Assembly: GCA_019408975.1 (NCBI GenBank)
Contig: DXVA01000238.1
Location: forward strand, 1-7,010
Direction: 5' to 3'
Source of the DNA: Lentisphaeria bacterium
GTDB taxonomy: Bacteria > Verrucomicrobiota > Lentisphaeria > Victivallales > UBA1829
Length of the DNA stretch: 7,010 nucleotides
Position numbers and translations under genes: made by a program. Positions 6,612-7,010 of the stretch are shown piece by piece. The notes beneath the pieces are model-generated. The model saw nothing but the letters and a program-made list of their open reading frames with translations, was not told where the DNA came from and ran no database searches. Each line of letters begins with the position of its first letter. The first letter of the stretch is position 1.

Positions 6612-6947
6612 CTACTCTTTCGCGGCATTGATCGCTTCTTCCAGACTGTCGTAGATGTCGAAAATGCGATACGCCTTCGTGATTTCAAGAATCATGCGCG
6701 GCTTGTCTGTCAGGTTTGCAAGCTTGAATGTTCCGCTGAATTCCGTACAACTTTTCAGGCAGAACACGATTGCCCCCAGGCCTGTGCTGTCCAGATAGTC
6801 CATTCCGGCAAGATCGAACACAAACCGTCTGTGGTCGGCAAACAGTTTCAAAAAGGCGTTTCGGAGTTCTTCCACGCTTTCCGCGGCGAGACGCCCTTTG
6901 ATTTCGACTACTGCAACACCGTCTTTTTCATAACTGTTGATAATCAT
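6612..6947 (-). CDS. STAS-domain protein (anti-sigma factor antagonist type)
   Basis: This 111-residue protein is a single STAS domain, close in length to SpoIIAA/RsbV. It opens MIINSYEKDGVAVVEIKGRL, with the conserved E..G.L strand, and has FVFDLAGMDYLDSTGLGAI at about 42-60. In this family the serine in D-S-T-G-L-G (Ser54 here) is phosphorylated by an anti-sigma or switch kinase, and the unphosphorylated form binds that kinase. The Asp-Ser pair is intact, so it looks regulatable. No kinase, phosphatase or sigma factor is in the window. As the first gene seen in the operon it may regulate transcription, or bind an assembly component directly, as proposed for some STAS proteins in exopolysaccharide loci. 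The stop is TAG at 6614-6612. No strong ribosome binding site is seen; a GGAG is 14 bases upstream, which is too far. Confidence 0.92.
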   Translation of the reverse strand: MIINSYEKDGVAVVEIKGRLAAESVEELRNAFLKLFADHRRFVFDLAGMDYLDSTGLGAIVFCLKSCTEFSGTFKLANLTDKPRMILEITKAYRIFDIYDSLEEAINAAKE

Positions 6948-6987
6948 GCTGAAAAATGATGCTCCGTTTTTGTAAAGTGTAGATGCT

Positions 6988-7009
6988 TATAATATTGTAC
7001 AATAATATA
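6988..7009. promoter_or_regulatory. AT-rich near-perfect 22-nt palindrome upstream of the operon, possible operator/promoter region
   Basis: The centre TATTGTACAATA is a perfect 12-nt palindrome. Extending outward gives 22 nt with a single mismatched pair, so 10 of 11 pairs match. It lies 40 to 62 bases before the STAS start, inside the most AT-rich stretch of the window. TATTAT/TATAAG-like hexamers that could act as a -10 overlap it, but any matching -35 would fall outside the window. It could be a dimeric repressor or activator site. AT-rich sequence produces such symmetry by chance more often than balanced sequence does. Confidence 0.35.
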
Positions 7010-7010
7010 G

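Overview
The window is one co-directional minus-strand operon for making and exporting an extracellular or capsular polysaccharide, read from high to low coordinates. It fits a Gram-negative (diderm) bacterium, because it encodes an outer-membrane polysaccharide export lipoprotein next to an inner-membrane chain-length/export partner. Base composition looks balanced by eye. I cannot name the organism. A PVC-group gut bacterium (for example Lentisphaerota) is only a guess from the general style of the proteins.

Layout in transcription order. An AT-rich leader at the right edge holds a near-perfect 22-nt palindrome (6988-7009). It is followed by a small STAS-domain regulator (6947-6612), a monotopic phosphoglycosyl transferase that should start the glycan on a lipid carrier (6562-5822), and an unusual fused gene (5810-4419). 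The fused gene has a nucleotidyltransferase-like domain, a left-handed beta-helix, a membrane segment and a second, degenerate phosphoglycosyl-transferase-like domain. It is broken by an in-frame TAG at 5636-5634. Next come a Wzz/Wzc-type polysaccharide co-polymerase whose kinase domain is degenerate (4383-2335), a Wza-type export lipoprotein (2338-1295), and a multi-membrane-span O-antigen ligase/polymerase family protein (1286 to beyond base 1). The last gene fills the first 1.3 kb and runs off the left edge. Except for the 49-nt gap after the STAS gene, the genes overlap or lie within about 35 nt of each other, so they are probably one transcript.

How they work together (inference from families): the transferase loads the first sugar phosphate onto undecaprenyl phosphate. 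Glycosyltransferases and a flippase, not in this window, would extend and flip the unit. The Wzy_C-family protein polymerises or ligates it in the periplasm. The co-polymerase and export lipoprotein set length and form the exit path. The STAS protein may connect the operon to a partner-switching phosphorylation signal.

The most interesting feature is the fused gene. Its C-terminal part aligns with the intact transferase encoded just upstream but lacks the catalytic Glu, and its N-terminal part lacks the usual nucleotidyltransferase loop and metal Asp. With the co-polymerase, which has lost its Walker motifs, the operon carries several apparently non-catalytic relatives of the standard enzymes of this pathway. 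TAG appears to be the normal stop of two neighbouring genes, so the internal TAG is most simply a nonsense mutation or a sequence error, not recoding.
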